Assembly: GCA_015056865.1 (NCBI GenBank)
Contig: SVFM01000013.1
Span: 17,789-81,788, forward strand
Reading direction: 5' to 3'
DNA length: 64,000 nt
Source: Lachnospiraceae bacterium
Lineage (GTDB): Bacteria; Bacillota; Clostridia; Lachnospirales; Lachnospiraceae
Translations under genes and position numbers: made by a program
Shown here: one piece after another, positions 8,634 through 19,726 of the stretch
Position numbering within the stretch: the stretch's first letter is position 1
Layout: every line of letters starts with the position of its first letter
Notes under the pieces: generated by a model
Databases searched by the model: none
Told to the model about the DNA's origin: nothing
The model's input: only the letters and a program-made list of their open reading frames with translations

Positions 8634-9470
8634 TTATGCTCCGTAAATTTCTCCAATTGTGTCTTCCAGATATTTCTTTGCATAGCGGATATCCAGTATC
8701 TGCTGTTCTCCGTCAATCTCACGCTCAATGGTCACATGGGAATCATAGCCCAGCTCATGCAGTTTTTTGAACAGTGCATAGAAGTCCACCTTGCCGTCAC
8801 CCAGACGCACCTCGCAGCCCAAATCGTGACCGTTTGTGGGATACTTGCCGTCCTTGGCATGCAGGTTGCGTACATATTTACCGAACACATCCAGCGCATC
8901 CACAGGATTGGCTTTGCCGTACAGGATCAGATTTGCAGTGTCCAGATTTACCCCCAGATTCTGTGTCCCTACGGTCTCAAAACAACGCAGCATGGCAACC
9001 GGTGTTTCCTGACCGGTTTCAAACAAAAGGTACTGTCCGTTTGCCTCCAAATGCTTTGCCACCTGACGGATCGCATCACAGAAAGGCACAAACACCGGAT
9101 CGTTAGGATTTTCCGGGATAAAGCCCATATGGGTGACTACGTCAGTCACGCCCAGTTTCTTGGCAAAATCAGCACCGTCTATCAGGTTCTTCACACGCAT
9201 CTGACGATACTCCGCCGGCACCAGACCCAAAGTCGTGGGACCCTCATAAAAATTCCACACTGCGGGGCCTTCCCAGCCGCACCAGAAAGCAGAGATCTCC
9301 ACCTCATATTTCGCAAAAAGCTCCCGAAGGATCACCGCATTTTCATCGGTCCACAGATCGGGTCTCCAGGCAAGCAACTGGCAGCTGCTGAAATTCTCTG
9401 CTCTCAGAGATTGGAGTTTTTCCTCCATTGCTTCCATTCCGTTAAAATTTACACAAAGTCCAACTTTCAT
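8634..9470 (-). CDS. Sugar phosphate isomerase/epimerase (TIM barrel)
   Basis: A 278-residue xylose-isomerase-like TIM-barrel protein. TDVVTHMGFIPEN, YLLFETGQETP (metal-ligand Glu), LGVNLDTANLI and NLHAKDGKYP (His) mark the divalent-metal site of the IolE/IolI-like group. GAGGTGC before the ATG is a good ribosome site. It heads a reverse operon with the Gfo/Idh enzyme, 141 bp downstream. Its promoter region carries AraC-type direct repeats. It probably works with the dehydrogenase on one cyclitol or rare sugar; it is not closely similar to the TIM barrel at 2612. Confidence 0.82.
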   Translation of the reverse strand: MKVGLCVNFNGMEAMEEKLQSLRAENFSSCQLLAWRPDLWTDENAVILRELFAKYEVEISAFWCGWEGPAVWNFYEGPTTLGLVPAEYRQMRVKNLIDGADFAKKLGVTDVVTHMGFIPENPNDPVFVPFCDAIRQVAKHLEANGQYLLFETGQETPVAMLRCFETVGTQNLGVNLDTANLILYGKANPVDALDVFGKYVRNLHAKDGKYPTNGHDLGCEVRLGDGKVDFYALFKKLHELGYDSHVTIEREIDGEQQILDIRYAKKYLEDTIGEIYGA

Positions 9471-9502
9471 ACCGCACCTCCATTAGGTTCTTATGTAGCC
9501 TC

Positions 9503-9567
9503 ATCTTATCACAAAACATGCAGGCTTTTATTCATATTTTTGACCTGTTTTAGCACAGTTTTGACCT
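9503..9567 (-). promoter_or_regulatory. AraC-type direct-repeat operator with promoter
   Basis: Two exact copies of AGGTCAAAA on the minus strand (plus-strand TTTTGACCT at 9538-9546 and 9559-9567) are spaced 21 bp start to start, two helical turns, as in AraC-family operators. A -10-like TAAGAT lies at 9508-9503 and the -35 position is non-consensus, which fits an activated promoter. The inner repeat ends just upstream of the expected -35. Confidence 0.5.
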
Positions 9568-9571
9568 CGGG

Positions 9572-12442
<2,871 letters not shown>

Positions 12443-12486
12443 TTATAGAATCCTGCGAATTGAAATATAAAAACGGTTCACTTCTA

Positions 12487-12515
12487 TTGACTTTTAGACA
12501 CTGCATTATTAAAAT
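12487..12515 (+). promoter_or_regulatory. Predicted sigma-A promoter for the ECF/kinase pair
   Basis: TTGACT (12487-12492), 17-bp spacer, TAAAAT (12510-12515). This leaves a leader of about 130 nt before the ECF gene at 12655. I looked in the leader for TPP, preQ1, THF, FMN and cobalamin riboswitch cores and recognised none. Confidence 0.45.
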
Positions 12516-12654
12516 AATTTCGTGATCGTTACACCACAGTGGAACACAGAAAGGCTAAATCCATACTTGTATTTCAACAGGTATTTATTCTATTCTTTTT
12601 TATTTTAGTTGGTTTTTCCCTCAGCAAGCTAAATATCTTGAAAGGAACTTCTAT

Positions 12655-13176
12655 ATGAAAAAGCAAAACACCCTTCGTACCATGATCCTGGCGGCCATGT
12701 TTCTGGCCATTGCTTACATACTTCCCTTCTTTACCGGACAGATCCCGCAAGTTGGTTCCATGCTGTGCCCCATGCACATCCCTGTACTGCTCTGCGGTTT
12801 CCTCTGCGGATGGCCCTGGGGACTTGCAGTGGGCTTTACCGCCCCCTTATTCCGTTCCGCTACCCTGAGTATGCCGCCCATGTACCCGGTCGCCATTTCC
12901 ATGGCCTTTGAACTTGCCACATACGGTGCGGTATCCGGGCTGTTGCACAGAATACTTCCCAGAAAAAGAATCTCTATTTACTGTTCTCTTTTGATCGCAA
13001 TGATCGCCGGGCGCCTGATATGGGGGCTTGTGCGACTTCTTTGCGCCGGACTTGACGTGACCGAGTTCGGGCTTTCCGCCTTTTGGGCCGGAGCCATTGT
13101 CACCGCGCTGCCCGGTATTATTGTTCAGATCGTGCTGATCCCTATTCTTGTCATGGTATTAGAATCAGAATCATGA
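12655..13176 (+). CDS. ECF transporter S component (vitamin/nucleoside uptake)
   Basis: A 173-residue integral membrane protein with about six hydrophobic segments, and a start MKKQNTLRTMILAAMFLAIAY typical of energy-coupling-factor substrate-binding subunits. The QVGSMLCPMHIPVLLCGFLCG and PWGLAVGFTAPLFR blocks match the generic ECF_trnsprt family. S components bind a vitamin, metal or nucleoside and dock on a shared EcfAA'T module coded elsewhere; none of those is in the window. It has an AAAGGAAC site and overlaps the ribosome site of a P-loop kinase gene, so the imported compound is probably phosphorylated by that kinase. Substrate unassigned. Confidence 0.8.
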   Translation: MKKQNTLRTMILAAMFLAIAYILPFFTGQIPQVGSMLCPMHIPVLLCGFLCGWPWGLAVGFTAPLFRSATLSMPPMYPVAISMAFELATYGAVSGLLHRILPRKRISIYCSLLIAMIAGRLIWGLVRLLCAGLDVTEFGLSAFWAGAIVTALPGIIVQIVLIPILVMVLESES

Positions 13177-13186
13177 GGAGACCATT

Positions 13187-14242
13187 ATGGATAAAACTGC
13201 CCAAACCAGACATGCCCTGCTGCAGCACTGCAAAGCTTATCCCTTGCTGCAGGTACAGGATGTCTTGAAATTTTTATTTCAAAGTTCCTTTGGCTGTGAG
13301 CATCTGCTCACCGACTCTTCCGCTACGACAGAATATATCCGCCGGGAGGCCGCCTGCTGCCGTCCCCACAAGGGACAGCCGGTGGAACCTCTGGACGGCA
13401 GCTATTGCCGCGTCCATCTGGATGTGCTAAGAGGCTCCTTACATCCGGAAACCCTTGGCAAGCTGTTTTTTCTTTCAGCCCAGCCTGAAGAAAACAGCAG
13501 CGCCTTATTAGAAGAAAAATTGGCTGTCATGCTGACTATGACAAAGGAGGGCGTTTTTCCCTTCACAGAACAAGATGCCATACAGGCGACTGCGAGCTGG
13601 CGGGCTGCAGGATTTCCGGCCTGTCACCACTCAGAAGAATTTCGCAAGGCCTATCTTCCTGCTTATCGCGTCCTTCGAAAAGAATATGCTATGTTTTTGC
13701 CGCTCTTTTCCCAGATTGACCGTATGTTGCAGATGGGCAGGGTGAATCTGGCCATCGAAGGAGGCAGTGCCAGCGGAAAGACCACCTTGAGCCAACTTCT
13801 TCACGAAATTTACGACTGCACCGTGTTTCACATGGATGACTTTTTCCTGCGCCCCTATCAGAGGACCGCGGAACGCCTGGCCCAGCCCGGCGGAAATGTG
13901 GACCGGGAGCGGTTTTTGCAGGAAGTACTTCTCCCCTTGCACCAAAAACAGGAAGTGACCTACCACCCTTATGACTGTCACACCCGCTCTCTGCTTTCTC
14001 CGATCACCGTCATGCCTACGGAACTGACCGTGATCGAAGGCGCCTACAGCATGCACCCAGATCTGGCAAACTATTACAACCTTTCTGTTTTTCTGGATAT
14101 TTCGCCCCAGCTGCAAGAGCAACGGATCCAAAAGCGCAATTCCCCAGAGATGGCAAAGCGCTTTTTGGAAGAATGGATTCCCTTGGAGCAACAATATTTC
14201 CGGGCTATGCAGATAAAAAATTGCTGCGACCTGATTTTCTGA
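13187..14242 (+). CDS. Uridine-kinase-like P-loop kinase with extra N-terminal domain
   Basis: A 351-residue protein. Residues 192-200 (GGSASGKTT) are a Walker A loop, followed by VFHMDDFFLRPYQRT, VIEGAYSMHP and a C-terminal lid IQKRNSPEMAKRFLEEWIPLE, the nucleoside/pantothenate-kinase-type arrangement of uridine kinase relatives. Residues 1-180 are a separate, mostly helical region (QSSFGCEHLL motif) that I do not recognise. GAGGAGACC precedes the ATG, 10 bp after the ECF gene stop. Likely traps the ECF cargo by phosphorylation; whether this is a nucleoside, nucleoside-like vitamin or something else is open. Confidence 0.72.
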   Translation: MDKTAQTRHALLQHCKAYPLLQVQDVLKFLFQSSFGCEHLLTDSSATTEYIRREAACCRPHKGQPVEPLDGSYCRVHLDVLRGSLHPETLGKLFFLSAQPEENSSALLEEKLAVMLTMTKEGVFPFTEQDAIQATASWRAAGFPACHHSEEFRKAYLPAYRVLRKEYAMFLPLFSQIDRMLQMGRVNLAIEGGSASGKTTLSQLLHEIYDCTVFHMDDFFLRPYQRTAERLAQPGGNVDRERFLQEVLLPLHQKQEVTYHPYDCHTRSLLSPITVMPTELTVIEGAYSMHPDLANYYNLSVFLDISPQLQEQRIQKRNSPEMAKRFLEEWIPLEQQYFRAMQIKNCCDLIF

Positions 14243-14252
14243 CGCTTTTCTA

Positions 14253-14291
14253 TTGACCTTTTGTTATATAACCATTACAATTAGTAATTGT
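14253..14291 (+). promoter_or_regulatory. Promoter with a perfect palindromic operator over the -10
   Basis: TTGACC (14253-14258), 17-bp spacer, TACAAT (14276-14281). Overlapping the -10 is a perfect 15-bp palindrome ACAATTAGTAATTGT (14277-14291), well placed for a dimeric repressor to block transcription of the carrier gene at 14326. The repressor is not identifiable here. Confidence 0.55.
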
Positions 14292-14325
14292 TTCAAATAT
14301 ATAGAAAGGCTTTGGTACTGTTATC

Positions 14326-15228
14326 ATGATCATATTTTTGCAGGTTTTGAAACTTTTTTCCTTTATCATGGCAGGCTACCTTCTGAGTAAGTTCCGTCTG
14401 GTCAGCAGAGATCAGGCTCCCATTCTGTCCAGGCTGTTGGCAAATGTCTTTGTTCCCTGTCTGGCGTTGAAAACCTTCTCCACAAATTTTACTGTAAAGA
14501 ATCTGTCAGAGCAATATCCCCTGATGCTGTGCGGTCTGGTCGTTGTAAGTTCCGTAGTGCTGGTATCTACGCTTCTGGCCAGGATCCTTACTAAGAATCA
14601 CTATATGAGACATGTATACAGTTACTCCATGGCTATACCCAATTTTGGATATATCGGTTATCCCCTGGTACAAGGCTTGTTGGGGGATGCCGGTCTGTTT
14701 TCCTTTATGTTGTTTGTGCTGGCCGCCAACGCCTACGTGTACTCCATAGGCTTTTGCACCCTGACCAAACAGCCCTTTAACTTAAAGGGGTTTCTCAACG
14801 GTATGACCATTCCTCTGCTTCTTGGCATGATCTTTGGCCTTCTGCAGATTCCCGTACCCGCTGTGGCCATGGACATTTTGACCTCTGCCGGCAACTGCAT
14901 AGGACCCGTGGGTATGATTCTGGCCGGTATCGTGATCTCCGAATACAACCTTGCGGATCTGATCAAAGACAAGACTGCTTATATTGTAACCTTCGTACGC
15001 CTGATCGCCATACCGTTATCCGTGGGCTTTACCTTAAAGTTGCTGGGCCTGCATGATCTGGCACTGTACGCCACCCTTTTCTGTACCTTGCCCTGCGGTC
15101 TTAACACCATTGTTTATCCCAAATTGGTAAACGAAGACTGTAAGTTTGGTGCCAAGATGGCCTTTTTGACCAATATCCTGTGTTGCATTACCATCCCCAT
15201 CAATCTACATATTCTGGGAATTCAGTGA
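14326..15228 (+). CDS. Auxin efflux carrier (AEC) family transporter
   Basis: A 300-residue membrane protein of about ten transmembrane segments in the AEC/BASS superfamily layout. Features: an N-terminal FSFIMAGYLLSKF helix, the crossing region AIPNFGYIGYPLV with conserved Asn and Pro, and a C-terminal repeat ending LPCGLNTIVYPKLV. Bacterial AEC members such as MleP and MdcF carry malate, malonate or other organic acids. It is monocistronic with its own promoter and terminator. The only ribosome-site candidate (GAAAGG) is distant from the ATG, so the exact start is slightly uncertain. Substrate unknown. Confidence 0.85.
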   Translation: MIIFLQVLKLFSFIMAGYLLSKFRLVSRDQAPILSRLLANVFVPCLALKTFSTNFTVKNLSEQYPLMLCGLVVVSSVVLVSTLLARILTKNHYMRHVYSYSMAIPNFGYIGYPLVQGLLGDAGLFSFMLFVLAANAYVYSIGFCTLTKQPFNLKGFLNGMTIPLLLGMIFGLLQIPVPAVAMDILTSAGNCIGPVGMILAGIVISEYNLADLIKDKTAYIVTFVRLIAIPLSVGFTLKLLGLHDLALYATLFCTLPCGLNTIVYPKLVNEDCKFGAKMAFLTNILCCITIPINLHILGIQ

Positions 15229-15266
15229 TCGACGAAACGTGCAACTGCGGGCGCACCTTAGCAAAT

Positions 15267-15306
15267 CGGCTCGGGAAAGCTTTTGCTTCCTCCGAGCCGG
15301 TTTTTT
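15267..15306 (+). terminator. Rho-independent terminator of the AEC gene
   Basis: CGGCTCGG (15267-15274) pairs with CCGAGCCG (15292-15299), followed by GTTTTTT. The loop contains a further GAAAGC/GCTTCC partial stem. It lies between two converging genes. Confidence 0.85.
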
Positions 15307-15317
15307 ATTGTCTAGAT

Positions 15318-16163
15318 TTAATACTCGTAGAATCCTTTTTTTGTTTTCCGCCCCAAAAGTCCTGCATTTACCATTTTTTTCAGCAAAGGACAAGGTCTGT
15401 ACTTGGGATCTCCCAGATCCTCATACATCTGGGTCATTACCGCCAGCACAGTGTCCAAGCCTGCCATATCTGTCAAAGCCAGAGGTCCCATGGGAAGGTT
15501 GGCGCCAAGCTTCATGGATGCATCCACATCCTCAGGCCGGTTGCCCTCCTGTACCAGGAAGATGGCCTCATTCTGCATAGGCACCAGCATTCTGTTTACC
15601 AAAAATCCCGAGGTGTCCGGTGCTTTGATGGCGTCCTTGCCGATGATCTGCGCGAATTCAAAAGCGACTTTCTCTGTGGCCTCACTGGTCAGGATGCCGG
15701 GAATGATCTCCAGCAGCTTCATTGCCGGGGGCGGAACAAAGAAGTGCGCGCCAATGACCCGGTCCGGATGCTTGGTAGCGCCTGCAATCTTGGTGATGGA
15801 GATTGTGGAGGTATTGGTGGCAAGGATGGCATCCTCATTCATAATCTCATCCAACTGTGCGAAAATCTTCAGTTTAATGGGTACATTTTCTGTGGCAGCC
15901 TCGATCACAAACTGTGCATCGGCTCCATCTGCATAATGATCGCTGACAGACAAAAGCGCCATAGCCTTGTCTTTTTCTTCCTGGGTCAATCTGCCCTTTT
16001 CAATCTTTCTCTGCAAAAAGTGATCGATCTTGGCCTTTCCGTTCTGGGCGACCTCCAGAGTCACATCCGTCAAAAGGGTCTCCAGACCATGCTCAATACA
16101 TACCTGTGCAATGCCGCTTCCCATGATACCGGCGCCCACTACCATAACTTTCTTAATATTCAT
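15318..16163 (-). CDS. hbd: 3-hydroxybutyryl-CoA dehydrogenase
   Basis: A 281-residue NAD(P)-dependent L-3-hydroxyacyl-CoA dehydrogenase. The dinucleotide-binding motif is [14 protein letters not shown] at the N-terminus. The catalytic His is in [11 protein letters not shown], with the paired Glu and Asn downstream, and [13 protein letters not shown] and [14 protein letters not shown] mark the C-terminal helical domain. It reduces acetoacetyl-CoA to 3-hydroxybutyryl-CoA or the reverse. The ATG at 16163 is chosen over 16169 because AGGTGG directly abuts the latter. Last gene of the five-gene thiolase operon; no crotonase or acyl-CoA dehydrogenase gene accompanies it. Confidence 0.92.
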   Translation of the reverse strand: MNIKKVMVVGAGIMGSGIAQVCIEHGLETLLTDVTLEVAQNGKAKIDHFLQRKIEKGRLTQEEKDKAMALLSVSDHYADGADAQFVIEAATENVPIKLKIFAQLDEIMNEDAILATNTSTISITKIAGATKHPDRVIGAHFFVPPPAMKLLEIIPGILTSEATEKVAFEFAQIIGKDAIKAPDTSGFLVNRMLVPMQNEAIFLVQEGNRPEDVDASMKLGANLPMGPLALTDMAGLDTVLAVMTQMYEDLGDPKYRPCPLLKKMVNAGLLGRKTKKGFYEY

Positions 16164-16179
16164 ATTCATCCACCTTTCT

Positions 16180-16581
16180 CTATTTTACTTGTTCTACAAA
16201 TTCCACCAATACACCCAGTCCGTATCTGGGACGCAAGAAATTCACAATGATCCCCCCGGCCCCCTCCACGGCTTTGGTCTCCAGCATTTCCATGCCCTTC
16301 TCCGTAAACTCTCTGCGGGCAGCCTCCACATCCTCCACCTCAAACGCAATGTGATGAATGCCGCCTTTTCCGTTATTAAACTGAGTCAATATCCCTTCTG
16401 TGGGTATAATCAGTTCTACAGGGCTTTCCTGCTCCGAAAATTTGGTGAACAGGCAGTGGGCATGGTATGCTTCCACATATTCCATGTAATCCTTTTCCAG
16501 CCCGAACTGCTCCAGAAAAGTCTCCGCTCTCTCCATGGATGTCATGATGATCCCCACATGATGCAGTCTCATAGGTTTCAT
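16180..16581 (-). CDS. VOC/glyoxalase-fold protein, methylmalonyl-CoA epimerase-like
   Basis: A 133-residue protein of two beta-alpha-beta-beta-beta modules. Metal ligands are visible as LHHVGIIM (His), HHIAFEVED (His) and GLGVLVEFV (Glu), the set used by methylmalonyl-CoA epimerase and glyoxalase I. Its ATG overlaps the CoA-transferase stop (ATGA), so the two are translationally coupled. Family members epimerise or isomerise acyl-CoA thioesters or hydroxy acids; with a CoA-transferase and dehydrogenase beside it, an acyl-CoA epimerase role is possible, but the substrate is not shown. Confidence 0.8.
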   Translation of the reverse strand: MKPMRLHHVGIIMTSMERAETFLEQFGLEKDYMEYVEAYHAHCLFTKFSEQESPVELIIPTEGILTQFNNGKGGIHHIAFEVEDVEAARREFTEKGMEMLETKAVEGAGGIIVNFLRPRYGLGVLVEFVEQVK

Positions 16582-18188
16582 AGTGTACCTCCCTTCTCAC
16601 TGTTTCTGGCAATGATTTCTTTTAATCCGTATACCCCATCCAGATAGATGGCCGAATCTGTATATCGAAGCTCCTTTGCGATCAGAGGCTGAAATTCCAT
16701 CTGATCCAGAATATCCTTTTGCAGATCCACTCCCTTGGCAATTTCCACCAGCATAGGCCCCTGCTCTGTCAGCTCAAACACTGCACGCTCAGTCACAAAA
16801 AGCATCTTCTGACCTCTCTCCACGGCCAGCTTACCGTTGTAAGAGATCTGCTGTACTTCTTTTACCAGCTTCTTGATGGTGCCCTCCTGTTCGATCACAA
16901 CGCCGTCCTTGGAAAAGCTTGTTTTTAACCCTCCTCCGGTAAAGGTGGAACAGAAGATCACATTCTTAGCCGTGGCGGTAATGTCAATAAACCCGCCTGC
17001 TCCCGGCGCTTTGCTTCCCATCCTGGTGGAATTCACGTTGCCGTATTGATCCATCTCCCCCGCACCCATAAAGGTATAATCAATGCCGGTTCCGTTGTAC
17101 AGTTCAAACTGTCTGTCATGTCCGATAAGGGCCTGCGCATTCATGGAGATACCAAAATCAATTGTCTCTGCCGGTACACCTCCGTACACGCCGGACTCTA
17201 CAGTGATCATAACACTGTCTCCGACCCCTTCCTCCGCAATGATAGGACCGATCACATCATTGGGAATGCCGGTTCCGATATTGATGATCTGGTCCTGCAC
17301 CAGCTCCGAAACAGCTCTTCGGCCAATCACCTTGCGGATATTCACCGGTACAGGTTTTGTTGCAACCTCCGGTGCCAGAGCCTGACCCGAATAGGCGGGA
17401 TCATAATACCAGGAATAGGTCTGCCTGTGATCCTCCTGTAGATTGTCACATACCACCACCGCATCCACCAGCACCCCGGGAACCACCACTTCCTTGGGAT
17501 TCAAAGAACCTGCCTTGACAATCTTTTTAACCTGACAGATCACCTTGCCGCCCCATCTTTTCGTGGCCATAACCGCCGGTAATACCTCCAGAACCATCCC
17601 TTCATGGGCCGTATTGATATTACCATTCTCATCCGCATAGGTCCCCCGGATCACCAGCGTATCAATCTTTACCGGCTTGTACTGCAGATATTCCTCTCCG
17701 TCCACCGTAACAATGCCTACTTGGTCATAGCCACAGTCCTTGGTCTTTTGATTCATTTTACCCCCTTCAATACGGGGATCAATATAAGTACCAATACCTA
17801 CTTTGCTGAGCTTTCCGGGCTCCCGCAAAGCCATGCTGTGAAACATATTGGCCATCTGTCCCTGGGGCAGATTAAAGGCTTCGATTTTATTTTCGGAGAT
17901 CAGATCCATCATTTTAGATGCCTGCCCCCAGTGACCGCCGATCACACGTTTCACCAACCCCTCATGGGCCAAATGTTGTATGCCGCCGGGCTGCTTCATG
18001 GCTGCCTGGCCGCAGGTGTGAAACAGGGTCAGATCTCTGGGATGCCCCTGCTCCAGAAAACGGTTCTCAATCTCCTTTAGCACCGTCTCACTTGCCGATA
18101 TCAATGTCATACCGATGGTACACAGCGTGGAGCCATCTTGGATCATATCCACTGCTTCCTTCGCAGTTACCACTGCCGGTTTCTTCAT
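16578..18188 (-). CDS. Acyl-CoA:acetate/3-ketoacid CoA-transferase (fused alpha and beta)
   Basis: A 536-residue single-chain family I CoA-transferase. The N-terminal alpha half (VVTAKEAVDMIQDGSTLCTIGM) is fused to a beta half (VSELVQDQIINIGTGIPNDV). The catalytic Glu is in ITVESGVYGG, which forms the glutamyl-CoA intermediate, and GSKAPGAGGFIDI follows as in YdiF and propionate CoA-transferase. It moves CoA between short-chain acyl-CoA and a carboxylate. It sits 3 bp after the ligase stop and overlaps the VOC gene by 4 bp. Together with thiolase and Hbd it likely processes acetoacetate or a related keto acid. Confidence 0.88.
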   Translation of the reverse strand: MKKPAVVTAKEAVDMIQDGSTLCTIGMTLISASETVLKEIENRFLEQGHPRDLTLFHTCGQAAMKQPGGIQHLAHEGLVKRVIGGHWGQASKMMDLISENKIEAFNLPQGQMANMFHSMALREPGKLSKVGIGTYIDPRIEGGKMNQKTKDCGYDQVGIVTVDGEEYLQYKPVKIDTLVIRGTYADENGNINTAHEGMVLEVLPAVMATKRWGGKVICQVKKIVKAGSLNPKEVVVPGVLVDAVVVCDNLQEDHRQTYSWYYDPAYSGQALAPEVATKPVPVNIRKVIGRRAVSELVQDQIINIGTGIPNDVIGPIIAEEGVGDSVMITVESGVYGGVPAETIDFGISMNAQALIGHDRQFELYNGTGIDYTFMGAGEMDQYGNVNSTRMGSKAPGAGGFIDITATAKNVIFCSTFTGGGLKTSFSKDGVVIEQEGTIKKLVKEVQQISYNGKLAVERGQKMLFVTERAVFELTEQGPMLVEIAKGVDLQKDILDQMEFQPLIAKELRYTDSAIYLDGVYGLKEIIARNSEKGGTL

Positions 18189-18191
18189 AAC

Positions 18192-19703
18192 TTAAATTCT
18201 CCTTTCCTCTGCCCATTTTCTCAACTGCAGTTTTCGCACCTTGCCATTCTGGGTTACAGGCAATTCCTCCATCTGTTCCAGAAACACCGGTCGCTTGTAA
18301 GTGGCCACCCTGGGGACCAAAAATTCCTCCAACCCAGCCATATCTGCCGTGGCCCCCTCCTGCCAAACAATTGCTGCTGCCGGAACCTCTCCGTACTCCT
18401 GACTGCTTACTGCATATACTGCAGCCCTGGCCACACCGGGATACTGCAGGATTACATCCTCCACTTCAATGGGGAAAATCTTCTCCCCTCCCCGATTGAT
18501 AATGTCCTTCAGCCGATCGATCACATACACATGCCCTTCTTCGTCCATGTATCCTACGTCCCCGCTGTACATGTGGTCATCCGGCAAGGACTGGGATCGC
18601 CACCTGCCTCTGGCAATGCAGGGCCCGCAAAATACCAGTTCCCCTATCTGCCCGGGTGGAAGTTCCCCGTGATTCTCATCCACTACCTTCATCTGCACAT
18701 TAGGGACCGCCATCAGCGCCTCCTTATGTACCGCCGACAAAGTGCCCGATCCCGCAGTTTCCGTCATACCATAGGCCAAGTGCAGCCGGGCATTGGGCGC
18801 CAAAACGCAGAACCTGTCAATATTTTCCTTGCTGATGGGTGCGCCGCCACACACAGCTGTCCTAAGGGAAGTCAGATCCTTCTGCTCATAATCACTCTCT
18901 ATCATCTGCAGAAAAATCGCAGGAACCGAATGAAAATGGGTGGCTCCGTATTTTTTAATTTTCCAAAGCACATCTTCCACCCGGTAAAACTCTGACAAAA
19001 TGACAGTTGCGCCCATGTAAATAAACAGCGTGGTGACGCAGCTGAGACCCAAAATGTGAAATAAGGGAACAGACAACACCGTGACCGCCGAAAAGTCCAG
19101 CCCCTGTACCTCCTGATAGCCATAGGCCGCCTCCAGAATATTGCGGTGGGTAACCATAACTCCCTTGGGTCTGCCTGTGGTGCCGGAGGTGTGCATGATC
19201 ACCGCAGTGTTCTCAATATTTTGCGCAATTTTTACCTGGGCCGGCAAAACCGGGGACCCCAGAAGTTCCGAACCCCTCCTGCCAAAATCTGTCTCTTCCG
19301 TCAGGATTGTTTCAATTCCCAGTCTGGACGCCACACCCTCTACCTTCTCCAGCCATCTGGAATCACTGAGGATCAGCTTTACCTCCATACTACACAGCAG
19401 ATCCTCTATTTCTGCCTCTTTGAATTTGGTATTGATCATCAGGGCAATACATCCGATCTTCATGGCCGCATAAAAGGCGGTGACTGTCTTGATGCTGTTG
19501 ACCATCAGAACACCGATCTGTTCCTGTTCTTTCAGACCATATTTGATCTGCAGTACCGCCGCCAGTTCGTCCACGCGGTATAGGAGTTTTTTATAAGTGA
19601 TTTCTTCCTCATCATCGATGACAGCCACTTTTTCCGGGAATCTTCGGGCCGAATCCGCCAAGGTATCATAAAGATTGCGATAAGGCTTATCGTAACTCTT
19701 CAT
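18192..19703 (-). CDS. AMP-dependent acyl-CoA synthetase/ligase
   Basis: A class I adenylate-forming enzyme of about 503 residues. The AMP-binding P-loop is MHTSGTTGRPKGVMVTH, followed by LAYGMTETAGSG (A5), YSGDVGYMDEEGHVYVIDRLKDIINRGGEKIFP (A7-A8, in two visible blocks) and the A10 lysine in PVTQNGKVRKLQL. It activates a carboxylic acid to its CoA ester with ATP. The frame extends to 19736 inside the thiolase gene, but the ATG at 19703 follows a GGGGGA site and gives the normal family N-terminus. Second gene of the operon. The chain length of its acid is not readable; acetoacetate or a hydroxy acid would fit the neighbours. Confidence 0.85.
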   Translation of the reverse strand: MKSYDKPYRNLYDTLADSARRFPEKVAVIDDEEEITYKKLLYRVDELAAVLQIKYGLKEQEQIGVLMVNSIKTVTAFYAAMKIGCIALMINTKFKEAEIEDLLCSMEVKLILSDSRWLEKVEGVASRLGIETILTEETDFGRRGSELLGSPVLPAQVKIAQNIENTAVIMHTSGTTGRPKGVMVTHRNILEAAYGYQEVQGLDFSAVTVLSVPLFHILGLSCVTTLFIYMGATVILSEFYRVEDVLWKIKKYGATHFHSVPAIFLQMIESDYEQKDLTSLRTAVCGGAPISKENIDRFCVLAPNARLHLAYGMTETAGSGTLSAVHKEALMAVPNVQMKVVDENHGELPPGQIGELVFCGPCIARGRWRSQSLPDDHMYSGDVGYMDEEGHVYVIDRLKDIINRGGEKIFPIEVEDVILQYPGVARAAVYAVSSQEYGEVPAAAIVWQEGATADMAGLEEFLVPRVATYKRPVFLEQMEELPVTQNGKVRKLQLRKWAEERRI

Positions 19704-19726
19704 CCAAACATCCCCCAATGCACTTT

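Noticed and set aside
12520..12654. Riboswitch in the ECF leader
   Set aside because: The leader is long enough, but no conserved core of TPP, preQ1, THF, FMN or cobalamin riboswitches could be recognised.
15180..16250. 356-residue plus-strand ORF over hbd
   Set aside because: Antisense to the clear 3-hydroxyacyl-CoA dehydrogenase and starts inside the AEC gene terminus.
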